Below, piece after piece: positions 19,417-28,594 of a stretch of DNA of 64,000 nt. The number at the start of each line of letters is the position of its first letter. Position 1 is the first letter of the stretch. Made by a program: the position numbers and the translations under genes. The notes under the pieces are model-generated. The model ran no database searches and was not told the origin of the DNA. It saw only the letters and a list, made by a program, of their open reading frames with translations. Source of the DNA: Pseudomonas vancouverensis (GTDB taxonomy: Bacteria > Pseudomonadota > Gammaproteobacteria > Pseudomonadales > Pseudomonadaceae); the NCBI RefSeq assembly GCF_004348895.1, contig NZ_RRZK01000007.1, positions 1 through 64,000 on the forward strand, written 5' to 3'.

Positions 19417-20565
19417 CTAGTACGCCGCTCGATAGATCTTTTCGATATCGGCGGCACTCAATTTGCGCGGATTGTTGCGCATCAGGCGCTCTATCCCCGC
19501 CGCTTCCGTGGCCATGCTGGCAATGGCCTCTTCGGGCACGCCGAAGCTGCGCAGGCCGCTGGGAATCTCCACGGCAGCGCAAAGCCCGGCCATTGCCTCG
19601 ACGGCTTTATCAGCCGCTTCATTGACGCTCAGATGAGCGGTCTTCACGCCCATGGCTTCGGCTATATCCTGCATCCGTTCGACACAGGCCATCTTGTTCC
19701 AGGTCATGACATGGGGCAGTAATAACGCGTTGCTGACACCGTGGGCGATGTTGAAGCGCCCGCCCAGCGGGTACGCCAGCGCATGCACCGCGCCGACCCC
19801 GGCGTTGCCGAACGCCATGCCGGCCATCAGGCTGGCAGTGGCCATGTCTTCCCGGGCTTGCAGGTTGGAGGGGTTGGCGTATGCCTTGGGCAACGCCCTG
19901 GCGATCAACTTGATGGCGCCAATCGCCAGCGCATCAGTGATGGGCGAGGCATTGACCGACAGATAGGATTCGATGGCATGCACCAGTGCATCGACGCCGC
20001 TGGCCGCCGTGACACTGCGCGGGCAGGTCAGGGTCATTTGCGGGCTGACCAACGCCACGTCCGGCAACAGGTAATCGCTGACGATGCCCTTCTTCAGTTG
20101 CGCCATCTTGTCGGAAAGAATCGCGACATTGGTCACTTCCGAGCCGGTGCCGGCGGTGGTCGGGATGGCAATCAATGGCGGTCCTTTGCGCGGGACCTGA
20201 TCGATGCCGAACAGATCCTCCAGCGCACCGTGGTAACCGGCATAGGCGGCCACGCTCTTGGCGATATCAATCGCACTGCCGCCGCCGAGGCCGATCAAGC
20301 CGTCATGGCCGCCGTCGCGATACACCTGCATGCAATCTTCGACGATGGCGATTTCCGGGTCCGGCAACACACGGTCGAAAATCTCGTAGGTTCGCTCACC
20401 CAGCTGGGCCAGCGCCAACGCCACCGTGCCCGACTTGACCAGGGCGGCGTCGGTGACGATCAGCGGGTTGTCGATGTCCAGGCGCGTCAGCTCGGCCGAC
20501 AGTTGCTCGATGGCACCGGCGCCGGTGATCAGTTTGTGGGCGATCTTGAATGAGGAAAGACTCAT
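19417..20565 (-). CDS. Iron-containing alcohol dehydrogenase
   Basis: Group III Fe-dependent alcohol dehydrogenase, 382 residues. The NAD-binding GGGSAIDIAK (about 94-103), TTAGTGSEVT, and the metal site formed by the Asp in ASGVDALVHAIES, its following His and HGVSNALLLPH are all present. Substrate is not readable from sequence; the family includes 1,3-propanediol, lactaldehyde and 4-hydroxybutyrate dehydrogenases. It follows the agt transporter on the same strand, 156 nt away with a REP between. The ribosome site is weak. Confidence 0.88.
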   Translation of the reverse strand: MSLSSFKIAHKLITGAGAIEQLSAELTRLDIDNPLIVTDAALVKSGTVALALAQLGERTYEIFDRVLPDPEIAIVEDCMQVYRDGGHDGLIGLGGGSAIDIAKSVAAYAGYHGALEDLFGIDQVPRKGPPLIAIPTTAGTGSEVTNVAILSDKMAQLKKGIVSDYLLPDVALVSPQMTLTCPRSVTAASGVDALVHAIESYLSVNASPITDALAIGAIKLIARALPKAYANPSNLQAREDMATASLMAGMAFGNAGVGAVHALAYPLGGRFNIAHGVSNALLLPHVMTWNKMACVERMQDIAEAMGVKTAHLSVNEAADKAVEAMAGLCAAVEIPSGLRSFGVPEEAIASMATEAAGIERLMRNNPRKLSAADIEKIYRAAY

Positions 20566-20675
20566 GTGCGCAGCCTCTTATAGGTAGGGGAGCTGGGCAC
20601 AATAGTAGCTGGGGATTTTGGGTTGGCCGGTATTCAGGTGGTGAATGACCACAATCCCTGAAACACCCGAAAACA

Positions 20676-20705
20676 CTGTGGGAGCGAGCAAGCTGGCTCC
20701 CACAG
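20676..20705. repeat. REP element between transporter and alcohol dehydrogenase
   Basis: Perfect 10-bp arms CTGTGGGAGC / GCTCCCACAG around a 10-nt loop. This is a single short REP of the same family as the other copies in the window. Confidence 0.75.
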
Positions 20706-20721
20706 GTTTTGGAGTGAGTCG

Positions 20722-21546
20722 TCAGACCTGGGCAGTGCGCAACTTCTCGCTGCGCCCACGCAACCACTCCAGGGTCAGCAGCAGGAACACCGAGAAGGCA
20801 ATCAGCAGCGTCGCAGCGGCAGCAATGGTCGGGCTGAGGTTCTCGCGAATCCCGCTGAACATCTGCCGAGGCAAGGTTGCCTGCTCCGGGCCGGCGAGGA
20901 ACAAGGTCACCACCACCTCATCGAACGAGGTCGCGAAGGCAAACAGCGCGCCCGAAATTACCCCCGGTGCGATCAACGGCAAGGTCACGCGGCGGAAAGT
21001 CACCAGGGGCGAAGCACCCAGGCTCGCAGCCGCCCGCACCAGATTGTGATTGAAACCCTGCAAGGTCGCCGACACGGTGATGATCACAAACGGCACACCG
21101 AGCACCGCGTGCACCACGATCAGCGAGAAGAAGCTGTTACCCAGGCCCAGTGGCGCAAAGAACAGGTAACTGGCCACACCGATGATCACCACCGGCACCA
21201 CCATCGGTGAAATCACCAGCGCCATCACCAGCGCCTTGCCGGGGAAGTCACCGCGGGTCAGGCCGATCGCCGCCAGCGTACCGAAGACCATCGCCAGCAC
21301 AGTAGCCGCCGGGGCGACGATGATGCTGTTCTTCAGGGCGCGCATCCACTCGGCCGAGCCGAAAAAGTCCTGGTACCAGTGCAGGGAGAAACCTTGCAGC
21401 GGGTACACCAGGAAGCTGCCGGAATTGAACGACAGCGGGATGATCACCAGCACGGGCAGGATCAGGAACAACAGAATCAAGCCGCAGAGAATCCGCAAGC
21501 TGTAGAACCACACCCGTTCGATGGGCGACATGTAAGGACTCAGCAT
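20722..21546 (-). CDS. agtD: ABC transporter permease, PotC-like (AgtD-like)
   Basis: Inner-membrane permease of a polyamine/opine-type (MOI family) importer. The 274-residue product has six hydrophobic helices and the EAA-like loop AAASLGASPLVTFRRVTLPL that contacts the ATPase. The start at 21546 has GGGG 8 nt upstream; it lies 12 nt after the other permease gene. Synteny with the P. aeruginosa agtABCD cluster, known for 4-aminobutyrate and 5-aminovalerate uptake, suggests the substrate; the symbol is assigned by that context. Confidence 0.82.
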   Translation of the reverse strand: MLSPYMSPIERVWFYSLRILCGLILLFLILPVLVIIPLSFNSGSFLVYPLQGFSLHWYQDFFGSAEWMRALKNSIIVAPAATVLAMVFGTLAAIGLTRGDFPGKALVMALVISPMVVPVVIIGVASYLFFAPLGLGNSFFSLIVVHAVLGVPFVIITVSATLQGFNHNLVRAAASLGASPLVTFRRVTLPLIAPGVISGALFAFATSFDEVVVTLFLAGPEQATLPRQMFSGIRENLSPTIAAAATLLIAFSVFLLLTLEWLRGRSEKLRTAQV

Positions 21547-21558
21547 TTCTTTTTCCCC

Positions 21559-22806
21559 TTAGCTCAGGCGCAGGCGACTGGCGCCCACCAGCCAGCTGTA
21601 AATCAGATAAAGCACAACGGTCGCCAACAGCAGCAGCCCACCCAGTGCGGTCGCCATGCCCCAGTTGATGCTGGTGTTGGTGTAGAAGGCGACGAAGTAG
21701 CTGACCATCTGATCGTTCGGACTGCCCAGCAAGGCCGGGGTGATGTAGTAGCCGATGGCAAGGATGAACACCAACAGGCAACCGGCGCCGACACCGGCAT
21801 AGGTCTGCGGGAAGTACACCCGCCAGAAACTGGCGAATGGATGGCAGCCCAGGGAGATCGCCGCACGCATGTAGGTCGGCGAGATGCCTTTCATCACGCT
21901 GTAGATCGGCAGGATCATGAACGGCAGCAGGATGTGCACCATCGAGATGTAGACACCGATGCGGTTGAACACCAGCTCGATCGGCTTGTCGATGATGCCC
22001 ATGGCCATCAGGCCACTGTTGATCAGACCGCCCGACTGCAGCAGGACGATCCACGCTGCGACCCGCACCAGGATCGAGGTCCAGAACGGCAGCAGCACCA
22101 GGATCATCAGCAGGTTGCTCTGCCGCGACGGCAGGTTGGCCAACAGGTACGCCAGTGGATACGCCAGCACCAGGCAGATCGCGGTGATGATCAGGCCCAT
22201 CCAGAACGTGCGGGCGAAGATGTCGAGGTAGATCGCCTGGTCCGGTGTTGCCGGGGCGATTTCACCGAGGTCGTCGATGCGATGATCGACAGCCGCCAGC
22301 AGGTAATACGGGGTGATGCTGCTGGTGTTACGGCGCACCGCTTGCCAGTAGGCCGGGTCGCCCCAACGCTCATCGAGGCCTTCCAGCGCTTCTTTATAGG
22401 AGGCGGGTTCGGAGGCCAGCGGCAAGGCGCGGGCGGTTTTGGTCAGCAAACTGCGGTAGCCGGCCAGCTCCATGTTCAGGCGTTTGGACAAGTCGCCCAG
22501 GGTCTGATTCTTGCGTGCGTCGGCCAGGTCTTCTGCCGCCGCCTTGTAAACCGGTTCAGCGGGCAGGCCGCGGCCATCCCAGCTGGCGATGGCGGTCACG
22601 GTGCGCGGCATGCCGCCGACCACTTCCGGGTTGCCAACGCTTTTGTAGAGCAGCGCCACGATCGGCACCAGGAACACCAGCAACAGGAACAGCACCAGCG
22701 GCGCAATCAACGCCTGAGCTTTCCAGCGGTTGACCCGCTCGGCGTGCTTGAGCCGTTGCTTCAAGGTGGGGTCAGTGCCCGCGTTCACGGGAACGGCGAT
22801 AGCCAT
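21559..22806 (-). CDS. agtC: ABC transporter permease, PotB-like (AgtC-like)
   Basis: Partner permease of the importer, 415 residues, longer than a usual PotB (~300) because of a roughly 120-residue periplasmic insert between helix 1 and helix 2 (GNPEVVGG to about TPDQAIYL). The EAA loop reads AAISLGCHPFASFWRVYFPQ. The start at ATG 22806 has CGGAG 6 nt upstream; the open frame continues back to 22887 only because it reads through a REP. The large extracytoplasmic loop is typical of this subfamily in Pseudomonas. Confidence 0.82.
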   Translation of the reverse strand: MAIAVPVNAGTDPTLKQRLKHAERVNRWKAQALIAPLVLFLLLVFLVPIVALLYKSVGNPEVVGGMPRTVTAIASWDGRGLPAEPVYKAAAEDLADARKNQTLGDLSKRLNMELAGYRSLLTKTARALPLASEPASYKEALEGLDERWGDPAYWQAVRRNTSSITPYYLLAAVDHRIDDLGEIAPATPDQAIYLDIFARTFWMGLIITAICLVLAYPLAYLLANLPSRQSNLLMILVLLPFWTSILVRVAAWIVLLQSGGLINSGLMAMGIIDKPIELVFNRIGVYISMVHILLPFMILPIYSVMKGISPTYMRAAISLGCHPFASFWRVYFPQTYAGVGAGCLLVFILAIGYYITPALLGSPNDQMVSYFVAFYTNTSINWGMATALGGLLLLATVVLYLIYSWLVGASRLRLS

Positions 22807-22840
22807 GGCGTACTCCGGAAATCTTTGATCGATCGTTGAT

Positions 22841-22930
22841 GTGGGAGCGAGCCTGCTCGCGATTGCAGTGTGTCTGTCAGCATTCATGTCGAATGTGAAA
22901 ATGCTATCGCGAGCAAGCTCGCTCCCACAG
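22841..22930. repeat. REPIN (two inverted REPs) upstream of agtC
   Basis: GTGGGAGCGAGCCTGCTCGC at 22841 and its mirror copy ending CTCGCTCCCACAG at 22930 flank about 40 nt. Lying in the operon between binding-protein and permease genes, it could form a stable mRNA hairpin that favours the upstream binding-protein transcript. Confidence 0.88.
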
Positions 22931-22960
22931 GGTGAGCAAGCCCACCATCACAGGTCCTGC

Positions 22961-24004
22961 TTACTTCGCAGCCCAGGAATTGAAGCGCTGCTCCAGTTGC
23001 TCGCCGTTGTCAGCCCAGAAGCTGACGTCGATCTGCACCTGGTTGGCGATGTTTTCCGGGGTGGTCGGCATGTCTTTCAGGACATCCTTGGCCAGCAACG
23101 GCACGGCCTGGGTGTTGGCCGGGCCATAGGCGATGTTTTCCGAGTAGGTCTTCTGCTGCTGTGGCATGACCGAGAACGCGATGAACTTCTTCGCGGCATC
23201 GGCACGTGCCTTGTCCAGACCTTTCGGGATGGCCCAGGCGTCGAAGTCGTAGATGCCGCCGTTCCACACCACTTTCAGGTTGCTTTCTTTCTGCACGGCA
23301 GCGATGCGACCGTTGTAGGCCGAGCTCATGACCACGTCACCGGAAGCGAGGTACTGCGGCGGCTGTGCGCCAGCTTCCCACCACTGGATGTTCGGCTTGA
23401 GTTCGTCCAGTTTCTTGAACGCGCGGTCCTGACCGTCTTTGCCGGCCAACACTTTGTAGACGTCTTTCGGCGCAACGCCGTCGGCCATCAGAGCGAATTC
23501 CAGGGTGTACTTGGCGCCTTTACGCAGGCCACGTTTGCCCGGGAATTTCTTGGTGTCCCAGAAATCCGCCCAGCTGGTCGGTGCCGCATTCAGTTTGTCG
23601 GCGTTGTAGGCCAACACGGTCGACCATACGAAGAAGCCCACGCCGCATGGCTGGATAGCACCCTTGACGTAGTCTTCGGTCTTGCCGAACAGCTTCGGAT
23701 CCAGCTGCTCGAACATGTCTTCGTCGCAGCCGCGGGAGAGCTCTGGCGATTCAACCTCTACCAGGTCCCAGGAGACGCTCTTGGTGTCGACCATGGCCTT
23801 GACCTTGGCCATTTCGCCGTTGTACTCGCCCGCCACGATCTTGCCGTTACCTGCCGCTTCCCACGGTGCGTAGAAGGCTTTGACCTGAGCTGCCTTGTTC
23901 GCGCCGCCAAAGGACACCACGGTCAGGTCGGGACCGGCGGCCATTGCGTGTGCCGCGCCCATCATGCCCAGTGCCAGAGCGGTGAATTTCAGGGATCTCA
24001 ACAT
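22961..24004 (-). CDS. agtB: Periplasmic substrate-binding protein (AgtB-like)
   Basis: Solute-binding protein of the importer, 347 residues, related to PotD/PotF. A signal peptide (KFTALALGMMGAAHAMA, cleavage about residue 22-23) leads into TVVSFGGANKAAQVKAF and the two-lobe fold; WDLVEVE, GFFVWSTVLAYN and SSAYNGR are lobe motifs of the spermidine-putrescine/opine class. By synteny with P. aeruginosa PA0604 it should bind 4-aminobutyrate or 5-aminovalerate. Followed by a REPIN before the permease genes. Confidence 0.85.
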   Translation of the reverse strand: MLRSLKFTALALGMMGAAHAMAAGPDLTVVSFGGANKAAQVKAFYAPWEAAGNGKIVAGEYNGEMAKVKAMVDTKSVSWDLVEVESPELSRGCDEDMFEQLDPKLFGKTEDYVKGAIQPCGVGFFVWSTVLAYNADKLNAAPTSWADFWDTKKFPGKRGLRKGAKYTLEFALMADGVAPKDVYKVLAGKDGQDRAFKKLDELKPNIQWWEAGAQPPQYLASGDVVMSSAYNGRIAAVQKESNLKVVWNGGIYDFDAWAIPKGLDKARADAAKKFIAFSVMPQQQKTYSENIAYGPANTQAVPLLAKDVLKDMPTTPENIANQVQIDVSFWADNGEQLEQRFNSWAAK

Positions 24005-24052
24005 TTATTGTTCTCTCCACGTGCAGGGTTGGTGTTGTTGAAGCTGGGGCGA

Positions 24053-25177
24053 TCAGTTCGCCTCTAGAATCGGGTCGAGTGCGCGAACGTGCTCGACCTG
24101 CCAGCCAAGCGGTACCACGTCGCCGACTGCCAGCGAGGGATCAAGCTCGGCAATCGGTTGTTTCACGAAGAAGTCGGTCTTGCCGCAGACTTCCATGCGC
24201 ACCCGGACGTGGTCGCCCAGATAGATGAATTCCTCGACGCGACCGGAGAAGCGATTGACGCACTGGTCGCTGGAGCCATTGAGGCTCACTCGCTCCGGAC
24301 GAATGGACAGGGTCACCGGCTCGCCGGTCTGGCCGATGTTGACCGCCAGCGCCTCGACTTTTTCACCACGGCCGAGCTCGACCACGCAGCGATCGCCGCT
24401 CTGGCTGAGCAACCGGCCATTGAGGCGGTTGTTTTCGCCGATGAAATTGGCAACGAAGGTATTTTTCGGTTCTTCGTAGAGCGTGCGCGGTGGCGCGATC
24501 TGCTGGATTTCGCCTTGATGGAACACTGCTACCCGGTCGGACATGGTCAGGGCTTCGCCCTGGTCGTGGGTCACATAGACCACGGTCACGCCCAGGCGCT
24601 GGTGCAGGTGTTTGATTTCCATCTGCATGTGTTCACGCAGTTGTTTGTCGAGTGCGCCAAGCGGTTCGTCCATCAGCACCAGTTGCGGTTCGAACACCAG
24701 CGCCCGGGCCAACGCCACACGCTGCTGCTGACCACCGGACAGCTGCGCCGGATAGCGTTGGGCGAACTTGTCGAGCTGGACCATGCTCAACACACGCTTG
24801 ACCCGGGCACTGACGTCGCTTTTGTTCATGCCGCGCACGGTCAGCGGAAAGGCCAGGTTTTCGGCCACGGTCATGTGCGGGAACAGTGCGTAGTTCTGGA
24901 ACACCATGCCGATGTCGCGCTTGTGCGGCGGCACGTTGTTGATGGCACGGCCGGCCAGGAGGATTTCGCCGGCGGTCGGCGTTTCGAAACCGGCGAGCAT
25001 CATCAGGCTGGTGGTCTTGCCGGAACCGGACGGTCCGAGCAGGGTGAGGAATTCGCCTTTGCGAATGTCCAGGTTGAGGTCTTTGACGATCAGGTTCTCG
25101 CCGTCGTAGCTCTTCTGCACTCCACGGAAGCTGACCAGAACATCATTGGCCCCTGCGCTTGAATCGACCTGGCTCAT
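24053..25177 (-). CDS. agtA: ABC transporter ATP-binding protein, PotA-like (AgtA-like)
   Basis: Energises the importer. The 374-residue product has Walker A GPSGSGKTT, Q-loop VFQNYALFPHM, signature LSGGQQQRVALARAL, Walker B LVLMDEP and H-loop YVTHD, then a C-terminal TOBE domain (about 280-370). ATG 25177 with AAGGTG upstream is the start; the frame continues to 25255 without family similarity. First gene of the transporter operon, which begins after the agtR gene. Confidence 0.88.
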   Translation of the reverse strand: MSQVDSSAGANDVLVSFRGVQKSYDGENLIVKDLNLDIRKGEFLTLLGPSGSGKTTSLMMLAGFETPTAGEILLAGRAINNVPPHKRDIGMVFQNYALFPHMTVAENLAFPLTVRGMNKSDVSARVKRVLSMVQLDKFAQRYPAQLSGGQQQRVALARALVFEPQLVLMDEPLGALDKQLREHMQMEIKHLHQRLGVTVVYVTHDQGEALTMSDRVAVFHQGEIQQIAPPRTLYEEPKNTFVANFIGENNRLNGRLLSQSGDRCVVELGRGEKVEALAVNIGQTGEPVTLSIRPERVSLNGSSDQCVNRFSGRVEEFIYLGDHVRVRMEVCGKTDFFVKQPIAELDPSLAVGDVVPLGWQVEHVRALDPILEAN

Positions 25178-25215
25178 ACCCACACCTTTGTTATTGATGA
25201 CTGCTGTGTGGATTA

Positions 25216-25243
25216 AGCCTAGTGGACGCTGGGAGGCACGCAA
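25216..25243 (-). promoter_or_regulatory. Candidate agtA promoter
   Basis: On the minus strand TTGCGT (25238-25243), 16 bases, then TAGGCT (25216-25221) lie about 40 bp before the agtA start. Both boxes are imperfect, as expected of an activated promoter. Confidence 0.4.
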
Positions 25244-25289
25244 ATCGGGGGGCACGAGAGAATCGCCTCAGCCGGATGGAAGGCTGGGG

Positions 25290-25305
25290 GTAGGGATTGC
25301 CCTAC
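25290..25305. promoter_or_regulatory. GTAGGG-N4-CCCTAC dyad, candidate AgtR operator
   Basis: A perfect 6-bp inverted repeat with a 4-nt spacer lies about 50 bp upstream of the candidate agtA -35 box. NarL/LuxR-type regulators often bind such short dyads. Binding by AgtR is inference. Confidence 0.4.
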
Positions 25306-25428
25306 AAGGATGGCGTGTTTGGGCAAGTGCAGTGGCGAGCGGCCAGCTGCAGGCCACAAGCGAAGGCAAAAGGCGCTCATGAGTCACGTCGTTATTGGAT
25401 ATGCGCACCCATAACGAGCCTATGCGGA

Positions 25429-25456
25429 TTCCTGTGGGAGCTTGGTCCCACAGGAA
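25429..25456. repeat. Perfect hairpin after agtR (REP-related)
   Basis: TTCCTGTGGGA and TCCCACAGGAA, 11 bp each, around a 6-nt loop, 12 bp past the agtR stop. There is no T-run on the minus strand, so it may be a REP relic that also slows or protects the transcript. Confidence 0.6.
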
Positions 25457-25468
25457 CAGCGGTGTCGT

Positions 25469-26110
25469 TCAGAGGAGCTTATGCTCCATCGCATACTTCA
25501 CCAGTTCCGCCAGCGAGGTGATGTTGAGCTTCTGCATCAACCGCGCCTTGTGGGTGCTGATGGTCTTGCTGCTCAGTGCCAGCTGCTGGGCGATGTCGTT
25601 GACGTTGGCGCCTTGGGCGAGGCGCTCGAACACCGAAAACTCACGCTCGGAAAGCAACGAATGCAGCGGTCGCGAATCGGTCAGACCGACTTCGAAGACC
25701 ATCCGGTCTGCCAGCTCCGGATCGATGTAACGCCCGCCCGACGCCACCTTGCGAATCGCCATCAGCAACAATGACGGGTCACTGTCCTTGGTCGCGTAAC
25801 CTGCCGCGCCGACCTTCAGCGCCCGGGCCGCCATTTGTGCTTCGTCGTGCATCGACAACACCAGAATCGCTGGCGGATTGTTCAAGGCGCGAATCCGTGG
25901 GATGGCCTCCAGACCGTTGACCCCAGGCATGGAGATGTCCAGCAGCACCACCTCGCAGGGCACATGGCGCAGGGTTTCGAGCAATTGCTCACCGTTGCTC
26001 GCCTCCCCTACCACCAGCAAGTCCTTGGCCAGGCCGATCAATTGCTTGATGCCTTCGCGGACGATGGTGTGGTCTTCGGCTACCAGTACACGGATCACGT
26101 ATTTCTCCAT
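25469..26110 (-). CDS. agtR: LuxR-type response regulator (AgtR-like)
   Basis: Two-component response regulator of the NarL/FixJ class, 213 residues. Receiver domain 5-120 has D58 in LLDISMPG as the phosphoacceptor, the acidic pair AED near residue 11-13, and the conserved switch Ser and Lys (LSMHD, TKDSD). The C-terminal HTH (about 150-205) reads LSSKTISTHKARLMQKL. It starts 5 nt after agtS. In P. aeruginosa AgtSR regulate agtABCD, and AgtR has also been linked to responses to GlcNAc/peptidoglycan. Confidence 0.87.
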   Translation of the reverse strand: MEKYVIRVLVAEDHTIVREGIKQLIGLAKDLLVVGEASNGEQLLETLRHVPCEVVLLDISMPGVNGLEAIPRIRALNNPPAILVLSMHDEAQMAARALKVGAAGYATKDSDPSLLLMAIRKVASGGRYIDPELADRMVFEVGLTDSRPLHSLLSEREFSVFERLAQGANVNDIAQQLALSSKTISTHKARLMQKLNITSLAELVKYAMEHKLL

Positions 26111-26115
26111 TCTTC

Positions 26116-28518
26116 TTATTCAGTGACAGGATCATTCGCCGGAACGCGCACACTCAAGGTCGTACCCTCGCCCGGCTCACTCTCAAGGGACATTGCCCCA
26201 CCCATGATCAACACACGCTCACGCATGCCGACAATCCCGAAGGACGTTGCCCTGCCAGATGCAGCGACAAATCCTACGCCATCGTCACTCACCGTCAGAC
26301 ACAGTTCGTCGCCTTCGCGCGTTAGCGTCAATTCGACAGTATGCGCCTGGGCATGCCGCATGACATTGGTCAGCGCCTCCTGAAGGATACGGAACAGGCC
26401 AATGGCCTTGGCATCGCTGAGCACCGGCAAGTTGTCCGGCACCTGTACCAGGCATGGAATCTGCGTACGTGCCTCGAAGCGCCGGGCCTGCCACTCGATG
26501 GCCGAAGCAATACCGGCGTCGAGAATCGGTGGACGCAATGCCGTCGCCACATCACGAACCAGCTGGAACAGTTGGGCGATCAGGCGCTTCATGCTGATCA
26601 GGCGCTCATTCAATCCCGGGTCAAGCTGTGCGTAAGCCAGTTCACACATGGAGGTTTCCAGTTTGAGTACCGTCAGCATCTGTCCCAGTTCGTCGTGAAC
26701 CTCGCGGGCAATGCGCGCCTTTTCCTCTTCTCGCACGCTTTCAAGGTGCGCCGACAATTCACGCAGTTGCTCCCGGGAACTGGCCAGTTCCAGTTCAATA
26801 CGCTTGCTTTCGCTGATGTCCCAGACAATCCCGTCCCAGACATAGGCGCCGTCTTCAAGCTGACGGGTAATGGCTTTGATTTCCGCCCAGCGCTGCTCGC
26901 CGTGGCGCGTCAGGATTCGCCCTTGCCATGACCAGTCGCTGTCGGTGTCCAGCGCATGATCCTGAGTCTGGTGATAGCTGGCCTTGTCGTCGGGGTGCAC
27001 CAGACTGCGCAGGCCTTTGTCGCGATGGGCCAGGGTGGCCGGCGAATAGCCGACCAGGCTCTCGCTGCCCTCACTGATGTAGGCAAAGTCGATCTGCCCG
27101 GTCACCGGCGCCCGCTCCAGCCTGAACACCAGCCCCGGGACGTTGGCGGCGATGCCTTGCAGCCGTGCTTCGCTTTCCCGCAACGCCGCCAGCGCCCGGC
27201 GACGCTCGGTGACATCGTTGAGGTAAACCACCAGGTATTCGCCATCGCGAAAGCGCAGAAAACTCAACGAGACATCCGCCGGCAGGATACTGCCATCGGC
27301 GCGCACGCAGTTGGTTTCGAAGCTTTGCGGACCGTCCTCGCTGGCGCGGGCACGCTTCCACAGGTTCAGCCAGCGGTCCATGTGCAGACCAGGCTCGAAC
27401 TCTATCAACGGCCGGTCGATGATCCCACCCGGCGCATAGCCGAGCATGTTTTCCGCAGCGCGATTGGCATAACGCACATGGCTGTCCCAATTGACCCAAA
27501 GGATGCCGACGGTGCTCTGCTCGATGGAAAACTGGGTCAGCCGCAGCGCCTCTTCACTCGCGGCGCGCAAGGCAATGTCCTCCTGCGCTGCCGCCAGCCG
27601 GTGTTCCAGGCTGCGTTGCTGGCGACGCTGCCAATAGGCGATGGCCATGCAACTCAGGGTCAGCACCGCCAGCAGTGCGCAAAGGTTCTGCCAGAACCCC
27701 GGCGAGTCGGTCAGCCGTGGATACCTGGGTTGCAGCCACTGATCGTGCAGTCGCTCCAGATCCTTGGCCGGGATGGCCCGCAACGCGTTTGCGATGATGC
27801 CCGCCAGTTCGGGCTCGTCACGTCGGGTCGCCACACGCAGCAATTGCGGCAGACCGATATCGCCGACCACGACCAGTCCGGCGAACTCCGGTTCGACGGA
27901 CAGTCGCCCCAGTTGCACCTCATCAATGACCGCGTAACTGGCCTGCTGACTGGTCAGCAACTGCAGGGCCTGGCGCTCGGCGGGCACGCCCTGCAGGTTC
28001 AGGTGAGGATAATTGCCCCGTAGGTAGTCGGCGGTCGCACCGGGCATGCGCACGGCGACGCGGGTCTGGCTGTCGAGTTTTTCCAGCTCCACTGCGCTTG
28101 TGCTTTTCTGGTCACTGACCACCAACTGGGGAACCCGCATGTACGGATCGGAAAACTGCCACAGGCGCAGGCCGCCCGGGGTTTGGCTCAGCCCCGGGGC
28201 AATGTCGACTTCGCCTTCACGAGCTGCCGCCTCCAGCTGTTCAAGGTCAGGAAAGTTGCGCCAGGTCAGCTCGACATTGAGGGACTTGGCCAACCATTTC
28301 ATCAGGTCGACGTTAACCCCTGACAGCCGTTGCAATCGACGATCGTATTGCGCATAGGGTGCCTGCAACACCAGCCCGACGCGCAACTCACCCTGCTGCG
28401 CCAGCCACTGTTGCTGTTTTGGCGACAGGGTCGCGACATGCATCGGCGGTGCGGCCGCCGCCCAGCCCATCAAGGGAAACCACAACCAGCCGATAACCCA
28501 CAGGCAGCGAAATCGCAT
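26116..28518 (-). CDS. agtS: Hybrid-input sensor histidine kinase (AgtS-like)
   Basis: Membrane sensor, 800 residues: signal peptide, periplasmic SBP_bac_3 ligand domain (about 35-255), one transmembrane helix (about 275-295), two PAS domains (about 320-435 and 450-570), HisKA_3 dimerisation with phospho-His H608 in REVHDELGQ, and a HATPase domain with N-box HEALTNVMRHA-like sequence (EALTNVMRHA) and DDGVGF. The bacterial solute-binding fold suggests direct sensing of an amino acid-like ligand in the periplasm. ATG 28518 chosen over a TTG eight codons earlier. It is divergent from the DUF3530 gene. Confidence 0.87.
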   Translation of the reverse strand: MRFRCLWVIGWLWFPLMGWAAAAPPMHVATLSPKQQQWLAQQGELRVGLVLQAPYAQYDRRLQRLSGVNVDLMKWLAKSLNVELTWRNFPDLEQLEAAAREGEVDIAPGLSQTPGGLRLWQFSDPYMRVPQLVVSDQKSTSAVELEKLDSQTRVAVRMPGATADYLRGNYPHLNLQGVPAERQALQLLTSQQASYAVIDEVQLGRLSVEPEFAGLVVVGDIGLPQLLRVATRRDEPELAGIIANALRAIPAKDLERLHDQWLQPRYPRLTDSPGFWQNLCALLAVLTLSCMAIAYWQRRQQRSLEHRLAAAQEDIALRAASEEALRLTQFSIEQSTVGILWVNWDSHVRYANRAAENMLGYAPGGIIDRPLIEFEPGLHMDRWLNLWKRARASEDGPQSFETNCVRADGSILPADVSLSFLRFRDGEYLVVYLNDVTERRRALAALRESEARLQGIAANVPGLVFRLERAPVTGQIDFAYISEGSESLVGYSPATLAHRDKGLRSLVHPDDKASYHQTQDHALDTDSDWSWQGRILTRHGEQRWAEIKAITRQLEDGAYVWDGIVWDISESKRIELELASSREQLRELSAHLESVREEEKARIAREVHDELGQMLTVLKLETSMCELAYAQLDPGLNERLISMKRLIAQLFQLVRDVATALRPPILDAGIASAIEWQARRFEARTQIPCLVQVPDNLPVLSDAKAIGLFRILQEALTNVMRHAQAHTVELTLTREGDELCLTVSDDGVGFVAASGRATSFGIVGMRERVLIMGGAMSLESEPGEGTTLSVRVPANDPVTE

Positions 28519-28594
28519 CTTCGAACTCTCACACACTGACAAATACTGACCAACCCATTAGGCTGCCGGAATCACTTCTGGCCTGGAATATCCG

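Noticed and set aside
22807..22887. N-terminal extension of the agtC permease
   Set aside because: It is translated from a REP; a good ribosome site precedes ATG 22806.
25178..25468. Sigma-54 promoter for agtA
   Set aside because: I looked for GG-N10-GC in a TGGCACG-N4-TTGCW context on the minus strand and found none convincing.
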